A stretch of 64,000 nucleotides of DNA, from the NCBI GenBank assembly GCA_028753945.1, contig JAPNXP010000002.1:11966001-12030000 (forward strand), given 5' to 3'. Source of the stretch: Hexactinellida sp. DTS-2022 (lineage: Eukaryota > Porifera > Hexactinellida). Below are positions 31,621 through 43,760 of this stretch, piece by piece. The notes beneath the pieces are model-generated. The model saw nothing but the letters and a program-made list of their open reading frames with translations, did not search any database and was not told the origin of the DNA. Each line of letters begins with the position of its first letter. The stretch's first letter is position 1. The position numbers and the translations under genes were made by a program.

Positions 31621-34466
31621 ATGCCGAACTGTTCTGCCCCTGGTTGTAGGGGTAATTATACCCCAGAAGAGCGCGACAGTTTTAAACTTCCAGATGGTCC
31701 ACCGGAGTTACAACATGCCTGGATACGTGCTCTCCATCGTGAGGATATTTCTTTCCTCAAATGGTGTATGTGTGTGCTAAGCATTTTCCGAAGGAAGATA
31801 TTCAATATTTTCACACGGTACCCAGAGGAGATGGCACATCCTATGAGGTCCCGCGAGGAAGACCCAAATTAAATCCTGGCGCTGTCCCCTCTCTCCTTCC
31901 TGGTTGTCCGTCTTATTATTCCTCTACCCCTTCAATTAGAATAAAACGGACTCGGTTCTCTTACGACTCCAAAGAGGAAGATCTATTGAACCAAGCAACT
32001 AATCTCAGCTTGAGATCAGAGAATACAGAAATGGAGAAGTTTCGTGTTGGTTGTATACAAGGAATACGAGATAAGTTAGCTTTGATAACAATCCCAACTG
32101 ACTGGTTAGTTTGGATTCAAACAGATAATTGTGTGAGATTTTTTGCCTAAGATGGAAATTCATAATATTTGTGCAGGTGTTTCTCTTGAAATAATTCTTT
32201 TTATCTGTGAACGGATATATATATGGGAGGAGTCCATTTCTCTCTCACTTATCTCTATCACTGATATCCGACAAATTGAAACGCTGTTTACAGAGATTAC
32301 TCTGAAACTTAGCTCTTCCCCTCAGAAGAAACATCCTCACCATATCTCTAAAGCAAAAAAGAACATATTGAGGAGGCCATATGTAATCTATTAGATAGTG
32401 ATGAAACAGAATCCAATTGTTCCGATTTGCCAAGATTACAATTTATTCTTGGCCAACTAGAGAATGTGGGTATTTACAAGAAGAGAAGGAGATATAATGT
32501 TATTACATAAATTCTGGCCATAAAAACGCAACTGGTTTCTCCTACTAGTTACAAATTCTCCAAAGTTCAGAATGCATTTTTTTCCACATGTTCATACACT
32601 ATAAAGTTGTACTCTTCTTTTGGGCTGGAAAACGGCTCTTGTACTTAACTTAGACAGGTAACTTCTTCTTTAAGTTCTCAGGAGAAGAATGTAATTATTC
32701 AGATGGATGAGATCCACGTTAACTTAAGTCTGAGGGGTGGGAAGGGTGGGAAAATATTTGGTCCTAACTTATCCCCTGAATACCCCAAAAGAACTGTATT
32801 TGCTATCATGGTTTCTAGTTTACACAAAAAATGGTCCTGTATTTCTCGTTTGATACCTTGCGCATCTATATCTGCTGAATACATTTCCTATAATTAAGTC
32901 TTGTATTTTGGATATCGAATCTTGCGGTTTGAAAGTACAGATTATTTCTACCGACAATTACCCTTTAAACGTGAACTTATTCAAGTTATTTTCTCCACTA
33001 AACAGTTAGAGACTAGTGTACCACACCCTTCTGATAATAAAAGAAAACTCTATGTTACTTTTGACTTTGTGCACCTTTTGAAAAGTATTCTAAACAACTG
33101 GTTGAATGAGAACTATATTCGGATAAAGCTTTCACTTTCCCAAATTTCAGAACATTAACCTGGATTATTGTGTATCCTGTTCAAGTTTACTCTGCATCTT
33201 TTAGTGATGTGCGTCTCCTCTATAATTTAGAGAAAGAATCCTTAGCTAAGTTAGCACCTAGCTTGACTATCAAAGCTTGTTACCTTCTGCTATTGAGCGC
33301 CAAAATATGAAACTTGTTTTGAAAGTATTCAACGAATTAACTGTTGCAGCTCTGAAGTTACTGAATGAACTCCGTAACCAAGAAGACCGAAACAATACAC
33401 ACGACTTTGTTGAAATGCTTGTCAAATTTGGAAACTTTTCAACATAAATTCTCCACTTAAAGGTAAACGTTGGAATGATGATATTTCAAGACCTCTAACA
33501 TACCAGGGCGAACGATTTTCATTCTTAGCTTGTGTTGTTATTTGGTTAGAGACTTGGCTGGCCTTGCCAGGAAATGTAGGAAAGTTAAGTAAACAAACGT
33601 TTACCAGTTCTAAACATGCTTGTACTGTATTGCCTCAGATAACTAACCATTAACTGGATATTGTGGATTTAACTATCTTTTGACATCCTTTTTACAGATA
33701 GATCCATTGGAACATCACTTTGGCCTATTTCGTATGATGTCAGGTTCAAACTATCATATCTCGTATCTTCAAATCCTTGAAACTGAACGCCGCCTCAAGT
33801 TATCCAACATAATAAAGATTTTTGCTTCACAACAAGATTGTGGCTTATATTCAATTCAGACATTTATTGATTCATACTCATCCCTTGATACGAATAATGG
33901 CGATGAAATCGATGTCCAACTAGTCTGGGATGAAATTGATGATCTAACTTCCATTGAATGTAGTTTACAGACTTCAGTCATTAGCTTTTATTGCTGGTTA
34001 TGCAGTACATAAATATATTTTAAAAACTCAGCCATGTCATGTTTGCATTGATCTTTTGACCATTGACAAAGGCTTTATCTTTGATGAAGATTCACAACCC
34101 GAGTTCAGGCTTTTGTAATTAACTGACCGTGGTGTCCTAAAGTATCCATCTGAGTTTATCCTCGAATCTATAGTAACTTTATGGAAGACGTTAATTGCAA
34201 TTGAAAGCAAAGAAAACTTGTTGGCGATATTGAGGGAAGGATCATCCAGAAAAATTATTGTGGAAGTAACCTTGGTATTCTTAGAAGAGACTGATGCGAT
34301 TGCTAAATTGAGTTGCATTTCTTGTGGTGTCTCTATTTTGACTATCCTAAAAAATCTTATTTTCACTTGCGCCAACTTTTTACTAGCTAACAAGGTTAAT
34401 AATTATAACTCCGCTGTTGCATCTAAAGGTATAGAAAAGCGAAAACTGAAGAAGTTCTCACATTAA
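31621..34466 (+). pseudogene. THAP/P-type transposase of element B, many frameshifts
   Basis: The start ATG at 31621 opens a THAP finger (CSAPGC at residues 4-9, then after a frameshift near 31750 VCAKHF and LNPGAVPSL as the AVPTIF-like end). Further fragments in order are MDEIHVNLSLRGG (32703, the DEM-type catalytic block), FDFVHLLKSILNNWL (33060, the FDTCHLIKNIRNN block), SASFSDVRLLYNLEKES, and FLQIDPLEHHFGLFRMMSGS (33700, the DPLE landmark). The C-terminal LLAILREGSSRKIIVEVTLV and FLLANKVNNYN run to about 34466. At least six frame changes or stops. It cannot supply active transposase. Its C-terminal third matches element C at 3.3-7.6 kb, so B and C belong to one family. Confidence 0.85.
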
Positions 34467-35232
34467 TGAAATACACCAGAAGGCTACTCTTCTAATAATA
34501 TTATTGTTATTATTATTGTTATTTGAACCCACATTATTCTTTATGTATTCTTATCGTTGTTGTTAAGTAAGCAATAAAGACTCAATAGAGAAAATCTATT
34601 AATTTACTAGAATTATTTAGTATAACAGATTAATTTCTAAAATTAATCTCATCGTACACTACTTCATCCATGGTACATTTGATGGTAGGCCTTATATAGA
34701 GTAGGCTATGCCTCAACAAACCTATTTGTTGCAATGTCGAATATGTTTAGTATTTCAATGCACATCAATTTTATAATAATAATGATGATGATGAGTGATT
34801 CCTATTTTAACTGAAGAATACATTGAAGTTCCAAATGGGTCATGGGTCATGGGTCACGGAGCCGTGACCCATGACCCATCTGACCCATCGATTTAGGTGA
34901 CACATTTGACCCATGACGCATGACCCATCGAACCATGGTCCACTCTGTATTATACATAACGTGATAGTATTTCTTGCCATTCATTCTGATTAAGCACATA
35001 ACACAATGTCTCGTTATTGTAATTCCTTACATAAAAGTGTACATGGATTCCTAATAGGAGCGTTTTCAGCCTTCGAGAAGATTTCTGGGTTGTCCATTAA
35101 TTTTGGCCAATATACACGAGGAAATTGGAGCCTCGTCAAGGGATATGACTCAAATAGGTTGGTAGGTATGGCAATGGTCATGGTATTTATATATACCGTC
35201 ACAAAATTTAGCGCTAACTAGTTTGTATAGAT

Positions 35233-35413
35233 CACTCAGTTGTACAACTGTTTGTTTACGTGTTGATTGATTTCTTCTTTAATCAGACGAGACCTTCAAT
35301 CACGGGCTCAAAGAGGATTTGTTAATAACATACTTAACAAGAATGAAATAGAGGAGTTTTTAGTATCATCAATTGTTTACCAAACAATTGAGATCACTCA
35401 CATAATGTTAAAA
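35233..35413. other. Loop of the large palindrome
   Basis: About 180 bp of unpaired sequence between the arms, AT-rich. It holds CAATTGTTTACCAAACAATTG, a small inverted repeat at about 35373-35393. No gene. Confidence 0.5.
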
Positions 35414-36119
35414 ACAATGTACAAACTAGTTAGCGCTAAATTTTGTGACGGTATATATAAATACCATGACCATTGCCATACCTACCAACCTATTTGAGTC
35501 ATATCCCTTGACGAGGCTCCAATTTCCTAGTGTATATTGGCCAAAATTAATGGACAACCCAGAAATCTTCTCGAAGGCTGAAAACGCTCCTATTAGGAAT
35601 CCATGTACACTTTTATGTAAGGAATTACAATAACGAGACATTGTGTTATGTGCTTAATCAGAATGAATGGCAAGAAATATTATCACGTTATGTATAATAC
35701 AGAGTGGACCGTGGTTCGATGGGTCATGCGTCATGGGTCAAATGTGTCACCTAAATCGATGGGTCAGATGGGTCATGGGTCACGGCTCCGTGACCCATGA
35801 CCCATGACCCATTTGGAACTTCAATGTATTCTTCAGTTAAAATATGAATCACTCATCATCATCATTATTATTATAACATTGATGTGCATTGAAATACTAA
35901 ACATATTCGACATTGCAACAAATAGGTTTGTTGAGGTAATTTATACTGTTATTCTGTAATTCTGTTAATGTTACAGTATAGTATTTAGATAATTAAAATT
36001 GTGTGATGGGTCAATGGGTCACTCGATGGGTCATGGGTCAATGGGTCAATGGGTCATGGGTCAGAAATGGGATGGGTCAGAAGGGTCATGGGTCACCAAT
36101 GTTGACCCATGGTCCACTC

Positions 36120-36291
36120 CAGTGTTTTTTTAAGGCAAATTTGAGGCCCAAATGGGCTTCTAATTTTTAACGTGCTAAGTACTCAATACATGAAATGTAG
36201 AGTGAGGGCCTCTAATTGTTGTGATGACTCCGCCCGGTGTGGCCTCTAATTGTTGGTAGGACCTCTAAGCAAATCCTTATAAAAAATACTG
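36120..36291. mobile_element. hAT MITE, mirror copy in right palindrome arm
   Basis: Inverse counterpart of 30782-30975 with its TSD as GTCCACTC at 36112-36119 and 36292-36299. It is about 20 bp shorter than the left copy, mainly missing one GAGAAAAATTAGAAGC-type duplicate. Confidence 0.88.
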
Positions 36292-36571
36292 GTCCACTCT
36301 GATGTATATCTAATAATTACTAGGTATAAGGAACTAAATTATTCAAGTTTTCCCTCAGAAAACAGCCTAATAAAATTTTCATGACCGTTCCCCCATTTCT
36401 AAAATTGGAAAAACATCACTGCCCCTATCACTCTAAGTCTCTAATAGAATTCGGACACCAAACAAGCATATAAACGAATAGTCACAAACTAGAAATCCCA
36501 TCTCAATAATCCATTGTTTATATATCAGTTATCGTTTTGAAACTGAAATCAGCACACTCGTTTACTTAGAA

Positions 36572-36859
36572 CAGTGGTTCCCAAACTTTTTGAAAATAAT
36601 GGCATTTTGGTCCCCATATTCATTTGGGAACGTCTTGCGGTCCCCCATGAAATAATATACAAAAATTGCTAGGCTCGTAATTTTAGAAAATATTATTAAT
36701 TATGACAGAAAAAAGCGAAACTATGGTCATACTACATTTTAAACCTGTATTTTTGCAAAATATCTCACTGTAAAAATAGTTTTAATTATATCTCGCGGAC
36801 CTACAAAAAGTGCCTCGCGGACCCCAAAGGGACCGCGGACCCCATTTTTGGAACCCCTG
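36572..36859. mobile_element. hAT-like MITE, TSD not clean
   Basis: Ends CAGTGGTTCCCAAACTTTTT and, inverted, CAGGGGTTCCAAAAATGGGG, a pattern known from hAT MITEs. The interior has GCGGACC repeats. Flanks ACTTAGAA and AGTATATT do not match, so the duplication has decayed or the ends are off by a few bases. Confidence 0.6.
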
Positions 36860-37234
36860 AGTATATTGACATATCACATATTGGATTAAGTTTATATCTA
36901 CATTATAATTGCGTTATAAACCCCCCTTACACTTACACTGCTTGGTGCCCGAAATGTAATAGTAATACATTTAGACAAATATTTATACAAATAGATATTC
37001 CATCTCATTAATCCACAGAAATAGATGAAATAAATTAGGCGTGTAAAAGATTAAGTCAAGTAAATTAAGGCAAGTAAACTAATTGTCGGCAGGACAAAAA
37101 TACTCAGACTTTTTTAATTTTCACACTCATTTTTAATACCCTCGTTTTAAATATTTTTCGAAGATCATTTTGAAATGGATATCCACCAGGGTATTATACA
37201 GGACTCAAATTGAACGCTCCTAATTGCCCTAAAG
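36860..37234. other. Non-coding stretch
   Basis: AT-rich, no gene or complete element seen. Confidence 0.35.
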
Positions 37235-37448
37235 CAGGGGTGCCCAACATACGGCCCGCGTAAAATTTAATCCAGTTAATATTTTTGATCATCATATTAG
37301 TCTATCATGATTTTAGATGGGTTTCTTAACGTTTTCTGTTCCATTTCCGCTTGGATATATATGAAATTTAGCAATTGGCTTTATAGACCACCTAAATATT
37401 TGAGGAAACCAATGTGGCCCGAAATTAAAATCGAGTTGGGCACCCCTG
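37235..37448. mobile_element. hAT MITE, 214 bp
   Basis: Ends CAGGGGTGCCCAAC and GTTGGGCACCCCTG are exact inverted repeats with the perfect 8-bp TSD CCCTAAAG at 37227-37234 and 37449-37456. GGCCCG motifs lie near both ends. Confidence 0.92.
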
Positions 37449-37689
37449 CCCTAAAGTCACTAGAGTATGAATTTTGTACACCTAAAAGGTTAGTTTTGTA
37501 TTACTCTATGGGGAGTTTAGGCAGTTAGCCCAATTTATACGCATCTATGCGCATGGCGGGCTCCTGGATAAACTCTTGATATCCACAATATCCATGGATA
37601 TGACAAAAATACGATATTCATGAATATCCATATCCACGGCAAGCCTGCTGATTACATCGAGTTAATACGTTAGACAAGTATTACAGTAT

Positions 37690-38100
37690 ATGCCGGTTAT
37701 AAGGAGTCAGCCAGGGTTGTATCAACTCAATTTCAGTTGGCAGAATCAACTCAATTTCTTGAATGGGTTGAATGAGTTGGTAACAGCAAAATGAATGAGT
37801 TGAATGAGTTGGTAGACAAAAAATCAAGGTTGCAACCGAATAGTTGACCGAATAGTTGTTTGCCGATTTGCTGAGAATCATTTTGAGTTGGCAAAACAAA
37901 ATGGCGCCTAAACACCTTAACCACAAATCTCAGATTCTCAAAAGTGGTTCCATTGGACTCGCAATGGTTGATTACCCCATATACAATGCAAATTATGCCA
38001 ATAGGAAGCATAGTTTAGCTTAGAATAAAATTACAAAACTGGACTCTTATTTTTTCTTATGATTCGGCAGCATGTGTAGCCGTGTATATAGTAGGCCATG
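37690..38100. mobile_element. P-like MITE fragment (right end)
   Basis: Right terminus GTATATAGTAGGCCATG at 38100, preceded by text matching the complete P-like MITE at 50231-51018. Both contain an ATG-led stretch coding MAPKHLNHKSQILKSGSIG here (from 37901, plus) and MAPKQLNHKSEILKSGSIG there. An internal GAGTTGGTAA/TCAACTCA repeat fills 37720-37810. The left terminus is not found. Confidence 0.6.
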
Positions 38101-38312
38101 TATAACCATAGACTCCTTTAATAGAAGGACTAGTATTTGACAATCTGGGATTGCGGAACTTGGGTCCCAAGTTCAATTTGGGTCCCGATCATATCTTGGG
38201 TTGTACACATGCTAGAACCTTCATCTTGGTGTCTAACATGGGATTTTGAGGGATGAGAAATTAATTAATTACACTTTTGACCTTTTACCACGTCACCTAA
38301 AGGTCATTTTAA

Positions 38313-39182
38313 TAGAGCTGTACCGGATTAGAGATTCTCTACTCCGGCCGGATCCGGATATCCGGTGCTCAATTATCCGGTTATCCGGCCGGATATCCGG
38401 CTAAATATGTATTTTACAAATGAAACCATAATATTACATCAATAACAAGTTCTGCTTATTCATAATTAAATTGTCCATAAACTAAGCTTGTGTTTTTTTA
38501 GGGAGGCTTCTAAAATAATTTATGTGATTCCACAATTGATACAGTATATGAATATACTTTCAATCACATTCACCTATGGTAAATAAGATATTTTCAATAA
38601 CATATTTATTTTCGATTCCTATATATTATAGCTTGAAAGGTTGCATTTTTAATCAATCCCAGCATGAGTGAAATTTGGCATTTTTCTCACTATCTAATAA
38701 CGATTCTTTCAGAGCACTCTGTAATGAATGTGATGCCAATACATATATCACGTGGTAAAAATCCTAAACATATAGCACGTCACCACTGTGGAACCACATA
38801 AAACATTCACATCCAGAAATTTACAAAGAAAAAACAATAAATGAAAATCCTCTTGTATAAATTCACAACAAGGTGATCATAATATTTTTTCAATCAACTA
38901 GTTCTGCTATTACACACTATCTAAATTCTATTCCAAGAATATCTATACAAGAAAACATATACCAGACATTAGAACGACAGAAAAAATGGACAGTTAATGA
39001 CCCTAGAGCTATGCAAATTCACTTGATATTCGGAGAGATAGTTATTCTTTAATTCATACACAAATACAATTGGGACCGTTATCCGGCCGGATAGTTGTTC
39101 ATATCCGGTTCCGGCCGGATATCCGGTAATTGGCCGGATACACCGGATACCGGATTAGAACCGGATATCCGGTACAGCCCTA
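38313..39182. mobile_element. hAT non-autonomous element, copy 2
   Basis: 870 bp. Ends TAGAGCTGTACCGGAT / ATCCGGTACAGCCCTA with the perfect 8-bp TSD CATTTTAA at 38305-38312 and 39183-39190. Close in sequence to copy 1 at 22030-22907, with small indels. No coding. Confidence 0.93.
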
Positions 39183-39199
39183 CATTTTAACACAAATAG

Positions 39200-40060
39200 T
39201 CTTTCTAAATATGTATATATTTCTATGATCAGAGTTGATTGAATAAACTACAAGACCCACGGGGCTGATTTTTAGCATGCAGGGGTATTTTGGGTCTGGC
39301 TCGGACATGTTCGAGTCTTGAACCAAAATTCACACCTACCATGGAATTATGACGTCATTGTCACCTTTTCCAAAATGTGAAAATCCAGCTATTAGCTTAT
39401 AACTCGCGCTCCATGAGAGATAGAAACGTGAAAATTTAATACAATATGTATATTAATAGCACCTACATATCTCCCACCAAAATCACAAATATGCTTGCTC
39501 ATTTTCCAATCACAAGTATTTTCTAATTATTACGTCATCATGATAATAGAAGATGAGCATTAATCAATATTCTCATATTATTTTAAAAGCCACAAAGCAT
39601 TTTTAGTTGTTTACCAAGACTTCGAGTGCTGACAATAATGAAGATCTTAAGAGTAAAACTACATTCGGATCGTATCGTACAATTTCGATGTCGTTACCTA
39701 TTTTACTCAAATCAAAGAAACAATGGATTGTAATTGTCTAGGTACAAGAACAATGGGGACAGCACCATTATTAAAACCTCTAAATGGATGCACAAGTTTG
39801 AAGAATACAGAACGGTCTTAATATGAATGATAACCAAAGAACATTTATTCTCAGCTATAATACTAATTTCATCTGGTTCGAGCAAACTCCAAATTATTGA
39901 GAATTACTATATTTAGACTGCTTGGTACTCGATTTAGTTGAATTCGATGGAATTTTATTACATCCTCTTCAAGAGTGTATAACCCAGTTTATATTTGAGG
40001 CAGTAATTTTTAGACACTTTCTATTTTTTAGTGTAAATCAACTTACTGATTCATTTCATC
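39200..40060. other. Non-coding, diverged Helitron-like text
   Basis: 39230-39440 (GAGTTGATTGAATAAACTAC ... ATGACGTCATTGTCACC) is a diverged relative of the 5' part of the Helitron at 54604. No terminus found. The rest is AT-rich without a gene. Confidence 0.4.
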
Positions 40061-41050
40061 TTATGTAGTTACATCCGCAGCAATCTCTTCAGGGATCCCA
40101 ATCTGTTCTAATCCTTGAACAGGGTCTCTGCCGAAGAGGATGCGGTAAGGAGTATTGTTTTGTAGCGTGGAGTGTGGACTAGTGTTTATAGAATATTGAG
40201 CGATGTTTACATACTTAACCCAACACGAATCATTTGTTTTACGCATGAGGGAACATAATACCTTTTTAATATCTCTGTTCACTCTTTCAACGAGCCTTGA
40301 GATTGTGGATGTCTAGCCTTGCCATGGATTAGTTTACATTATGGCCATTTCTCCCGGAACATCGTTGCAAGATTGATATTCTTGAATTCCTAACCATTAT
40401 CGCTCTGTAGGATGTGTGGCGGTCCAAACAGGCAGAATATGTCCAGAAGTTGTTCGACTACTTCCTGTGCAGACTTGTTTCGCAATGGACGAAGTACAAC
40501 AAATTTGGTAAGGTGATCCTGATACACTAATAAGAAGCTGTAGGGTTTGTTGATTTCAGGAGTGTTCTGGAAATTAATTAGGTCGATTTGACCTCTTGAG
40601 GCAAAGTTTGAAGAATGTATAGGTTTACTGACTGTGCTCTTCAATTGTTTTTTACATTTCTGTAGTTGGCACTCATTACAGGAATTCAGAAAAACTTGGA
40701 CTGATTCTTTAGAAAATCCACTATACTTTTGCATGAGGACTGCAAATAGTTTGTCTCTTCCAAGGTGCTTTCCTCCCTCTGCATGATTATTCTCAAAAAA
40801 TCAAAAGAGTGACTCTTACTCTCAACAAGTTATGTGAGTTAGTTTCGATTTCATAGAGGTATTTACGAGAATTTAACTCTTTGACGAGATACCTTTTTCT
40901 AAGTCTGTAGAACCTCTGGCGGGCAGCACCTTTATTGCTCGGACAAGTTGCGGAGCAAATGTTAATTATTTCAGATATTTCATCTGAACTGATAACTGAA
41001 TTGGGACTTTGACTAGATAGATAGTCATTGAACCTTTCACGGCGTGACAT
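40061..41050 (-). pseudogene. Ginger2/KRBA2-like integrase transposase, decayed
   Basis: The N-terminal segment MSRRERFNDYLSSQ ... RFYRLRKRYLV (41050-40800) is followed, after a frameshift near 40790, by NNHAEGGKHLGRDKLFAVLM and MQKYSGFSKESVQVFLNSC. Then comes an integrase core: CNECQLQK, the first Asp in RGQIDLINFQ, FLLVYQDHLTKFVVLRPLRN, and the second Asp in ILQSDNG. An in-frame stop follows. Next are WP, a further stop, LIHGKARHPQSQGS and, after a 1-nt shift, VERVNRDIKKV carrying the expected Glu, then NTSPHSTLQNNTPYRILFGRDP. So the DDE triad is present but the frame is broken by at least two frameshifts and two stops. The order matches the KRBA2-like/Ginger2 DNA transposons known in animals. 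The Cys-rich tail found at 1.5-2.7 kb is absent here. No TIRs identified. Confidence 0.8.
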
Positions 41051-41409
41051 GCCAACAATCGAACCTTCTTCTTGAACAAAGCAATGGGTTTTATTATGAA
41101 AGACCGATACTGTCTAGTTATATAGGTGGGCTGTGTTGTTTATTTCAGAACCGATTTATGCCTTCATTAACTTCAATCAAAATATGAATAATAGCAGCTG
41201 TAACCAATTATTACGGTCAGTCACAAGTCAACATTTCTGCTTTGAGTATCTGCTTACTGCTCTTAGATTTGTGTTCAGTTACGATTGGATTCAGAGTCAA
41301 GTTAAATTATATTTATATAAAATATCTCAATTCCAAAATTATACGGAGATGTGGGGTAATTTATTAGAATTAGATTAAATATTATAAGTTATATTTCTGC
41401 TCATTAAGC
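41051..41409. other. Non-coding stretch
   Basis: No gene seen. A 41133-41378 open frame has no recognisable family. Confidence 0.35.
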
Positions 41410-41608
41410 CAGGCACGTAGCTAGAGTATGTAATTCAGGGGGGCAAGTTTTATGTTGGGGGGGCAAGTGCAGGGAGTCGGGGGGGCAAGTGGGGGACGAA
41501 TCACTATTTACTATAACGAACACTTCCTAAATTCTCTTGGGAGGGGGGGCGAGAAGTACTTTTTGGGGGGCAGTCGCCCCCCCCTCGATCCCCGTAGCTA
41601 CGTGCCAG
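41410..41608. mobile_element. hAT MITE, 199 bp
   Basis: Ends CAGGCACGTAGCTA and TAGCTACGTGCCAG with the perfect 8-bp TSD CATTAAGC at 41402-41409 and 41609-41616. The interior has G-rich GGGGGGCAAG direct repeats. Confidence 0.9.
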
Positions 41609-41649
41609 CATTAAGCTAATTAGATATTAAATTTATTTACAATTGACTT

Positions 41650-42445
41650 AATAAATACCATTGATACATAAATAAGATTGGAAACGCATTTGGACTAGTC
41701 GAAACGCGTTTCGATTAGAAAAGCAGCCGAAACGCGTTCCAACTAGTCGAAACGCGTTTCGATGGAAACGCGTTTGGACTGACATAATTAACCGCTCTTA
41801 TAGAGAGGGTTCCAATTAGATTATTGGGGTTATCGAGTGCGCTGAATTCAAATATTATACTAGTGAAATTCAGTTTAAATTAATAATTATTGAAAATAAT
41901 TGAACTGTATTTATTTTGCTGTACATAATAATGGTGTTAAATTATTAACAATTTGAATAATTATTTATACTAATTTGCTAAATATCATTAATTTCAGGGA
42001 TGATACAAGATAGAAACAAACTTCCAATTTATCAATTGATCCTTATGCCACGTGATACCTCTACAAATGGGTCTTGATACCTTGAGGTGATGATGACATC
42101 GTTAAAAAAAATGTGTTTTCAATTTTGTTAATTATATAATTCGAATGGGTTGGTTGGTGTTGGGTGAATACCCAACACGTACATAAAAAATGCTGAGTCA
42201 TCAACTATTATTTTCAACTCAAACTAGAATATCTCTAAAATTAAGTGAGCTAAATGGAAGCTTCCACAACTCTAGGGGTCGATGTCTTCTGAAACACCTT
42301 CAAAGTGATGATGATATGGCGAAAAAAATCCAAAATTGCAGCTGTGCCGACAGCATGTTCCTTTTAAACCACCACCAAAATATAGTGCCACCAAAGGAAC
42401 ATGCGTCGGCACAGCTGCAATTTTGGATTTTTTGTTAATGTTCGG
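41650..42445 (-). repeat. Hairpin-family repeat, reverse orientation
   Basis: Starts with tandem GAAACGCGTTTCGA-type palindromes (41680-41775), then runs through the inverse of the array body (TTATTGGGGTTATCGAGTGC at 41824, AGGTGATGATGACATCG at 42085, TGTTGGGTGAATACCCAACA at 42157), and ends at a 117-nt hairpin (42325-42441). That hairpin has a shorter loop than the array copies (right arm CCACCAAAGGAACATGCG). Confidence 0.75.
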
Positions 42446-42779
42446 CTAATGGTTAAAAGTTCCCATGGATTATAGATTCCAATTCTGAGTTTTTCTTTAC
42501 AAACTTTTCTATACTCATATGTTTACCCTGACGTGTATTTTCCTTAGTCTAGTAATCATTGGTGTTTTGTCAAAAAAAGAAGTTGGGGGGGTCTCCCTTT
42601 TCAAATTTAGCATTTTCTTAGAAAACATAGGTGAAAACGGCCCCCAATAATGAATTCTATAGATAACTGATAGGAAGGAGCGCCCCCCTGAGATACAAGC
42701 GCCCCAACTAGCGAATTAAGTGGGTGGGGGGGGGGGCGCCCGCCCGAGGCCCATCCAAAAAAAATTACTGCTAGTAATG
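42446..42779. other. Non-coding stretch
   Basis: No gene seen. A G/C-rich run lies at 42720-42750 and resembles a hAT-type end without partner. Confidence 0.35.
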
Positions 42780-43150
42780 TATTTCCCTTGTTCCAATTCG
42801 AGAGATTTGATTGTCATAGTCTGCAATTGTGTTATTTAGAGTATCCATAAATTTCCATATTTGCGGGTGACTTGATTTAATTAAATAACGATATTAGATG
42901 TCCGTTATTGCTTTCTGCCCCGTTGTTAGTCCCATTCTCTCATTCAAAAATTGATAGCTCACTTGGTTTGACTTTAATTAACCAAAATCTTTTAAAGTTT
43001 TTCAGAAAATCATCGAGTTTTAACTTTTCTATGTGTGGTAGTGTTGGAATTTGGAGAATAGAGTAGGTGGAATGGATTAAATCACCTGGTAAGAAAGGAA
43101 TAGTCCTTATTTGCTGCACATATGATTCAGTTCTACTCCTCTAATGAGAT
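42780..43150 (-). pseudogene. MULE transposase C-terminal fragment
   Basis: Minus-strand text reads TNNGAESNNGHLISLFN, a stop, then SHPQIWKFMDTLNNTIADYD (about 42925-42790). This is the TNN-E and HP-WKF landmarks of MULE transposases and aligns with the copy at 8.9 kb. Upstream (43000-43150) has broken coding-like text. No RING finger follows in this copy. Confidence 0.5.
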
Positions 43151-43154
43151 GATG

Positions 43155-43760
43155 GCGCAGGGGTGGTGAATCTGCTGTTAACAGGCATTTTGGCTGTTTG
43201 CTGTTCACAGCTAACTATTTGCTGTTAACAGCTAAGAATTCGTCCCCAATTGGCATTAAACCTTAACTGCATTTAAGTCGCCTTTAAGTTTTTAATTAAC
43301 GCCAAATTAAGCTGTTAACTGCCAATGTGAGCTGTTGACAGCGCATTTTGAGCTGTTAACAGCCAATTCTAGCTGTTAACAGCCAATGTGAGCTGTTTAC
43401 AGCCCAATTTAAGCTGTTAACAGCCAATTCTAGCTGTTAACAGCCAATTTTGAGCTGTTAACAGCCCATTTTGAGCTGTTAACTGCCAATTCAAGCTGTT
43501 CAAATTCAATAATTGTATCAGTAAAATTAAGGAAAAGGGACAAGCAAAGAAAGTTATACTCAAAATGTTTAAATTCGAATTGTATATCGTATTTACATAA
43601 CAATGAAATTTGAAACTAAATGATTATATAATAATATTTCAATTATTGTATTGGTCAGCATCTAGCTGTTAACAGCTTCGATTTTCATTTGCTGTTAACA
43701 GCCAGTGGCTGTTAACAGCTTGGCAGCCTTGGCTGTTTCCATCCCTGATTTGATGGGCCA
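43155..43760. repeat. AGCTGTTAACAGC palindromic motif array
   Basis: About fifteen copies of the palindrome GCTGTTAACAGC (or GCTGTTAACTGC) spaced by short AATT/CCAAT stretches (43180-43500 and 43660-43745). Bounding ends CAGGGGTGGTGAATC (43159) and GGCTGTTTCCATCCCTG (43746) resemble hAT termini, but the TSD is unclear. Confidence 0.75.

Larger units (their letters stand above)
31166..34710 (+). mobile_element. P-type DNA transposon B, 3545 bp
   Basis: Ends CATAGCCTACTCTATATAAG and the inverse, with inverted repeats of about 65 bp continuing through GATGAAGTAGTGTACGAT. The 7-bp TSD CCTCAAC is perfect (31159-31165 and 34711-34717). The opposite palindrome arm has the uninterrupted site GTTTGTTGAGGTAATTTA (35925-35942), a direct empty-site control. 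The ends are related to those of element A (CATGGCCTAC), and both targets contain GTTGA on one strand. Confidence 0.92.
30652..36421. repeat. Large palindrome with about 1-kb arms
   Basis: The left arm is 30652-31158 plus 34711-35232; the right arm is 35414-36421 in inverse orientation; the loop is about 180 bp. The arms match closely end to end, including a 71-codon chance frame read identically on both strands (35006-35221 and 35426-35641). Outer ends CAGTGATGTTTTTCC / GGAAAAACATCACTG look like hAT termini, though flanks show no clean TSD. Inside each arm is a second pair of ends, CAGAGTGGACCATGG, bounding arrays of GACCCAT (left arm 30772-34947, right arm 35700-36301). The left arm alone carries the 3.5-kb P-type element B. 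The structure could be a real foldback or an inverted duplication created in assembly from two alleles. Confidence 0.85.

Noticed and set aside
35006-35641. Mirror-image ORFs of 71 codons on both strands
   Set aside because: They are the same sequence read in the two palindrome arms, with no domain; identity reflects the duplication, not coding constraint.
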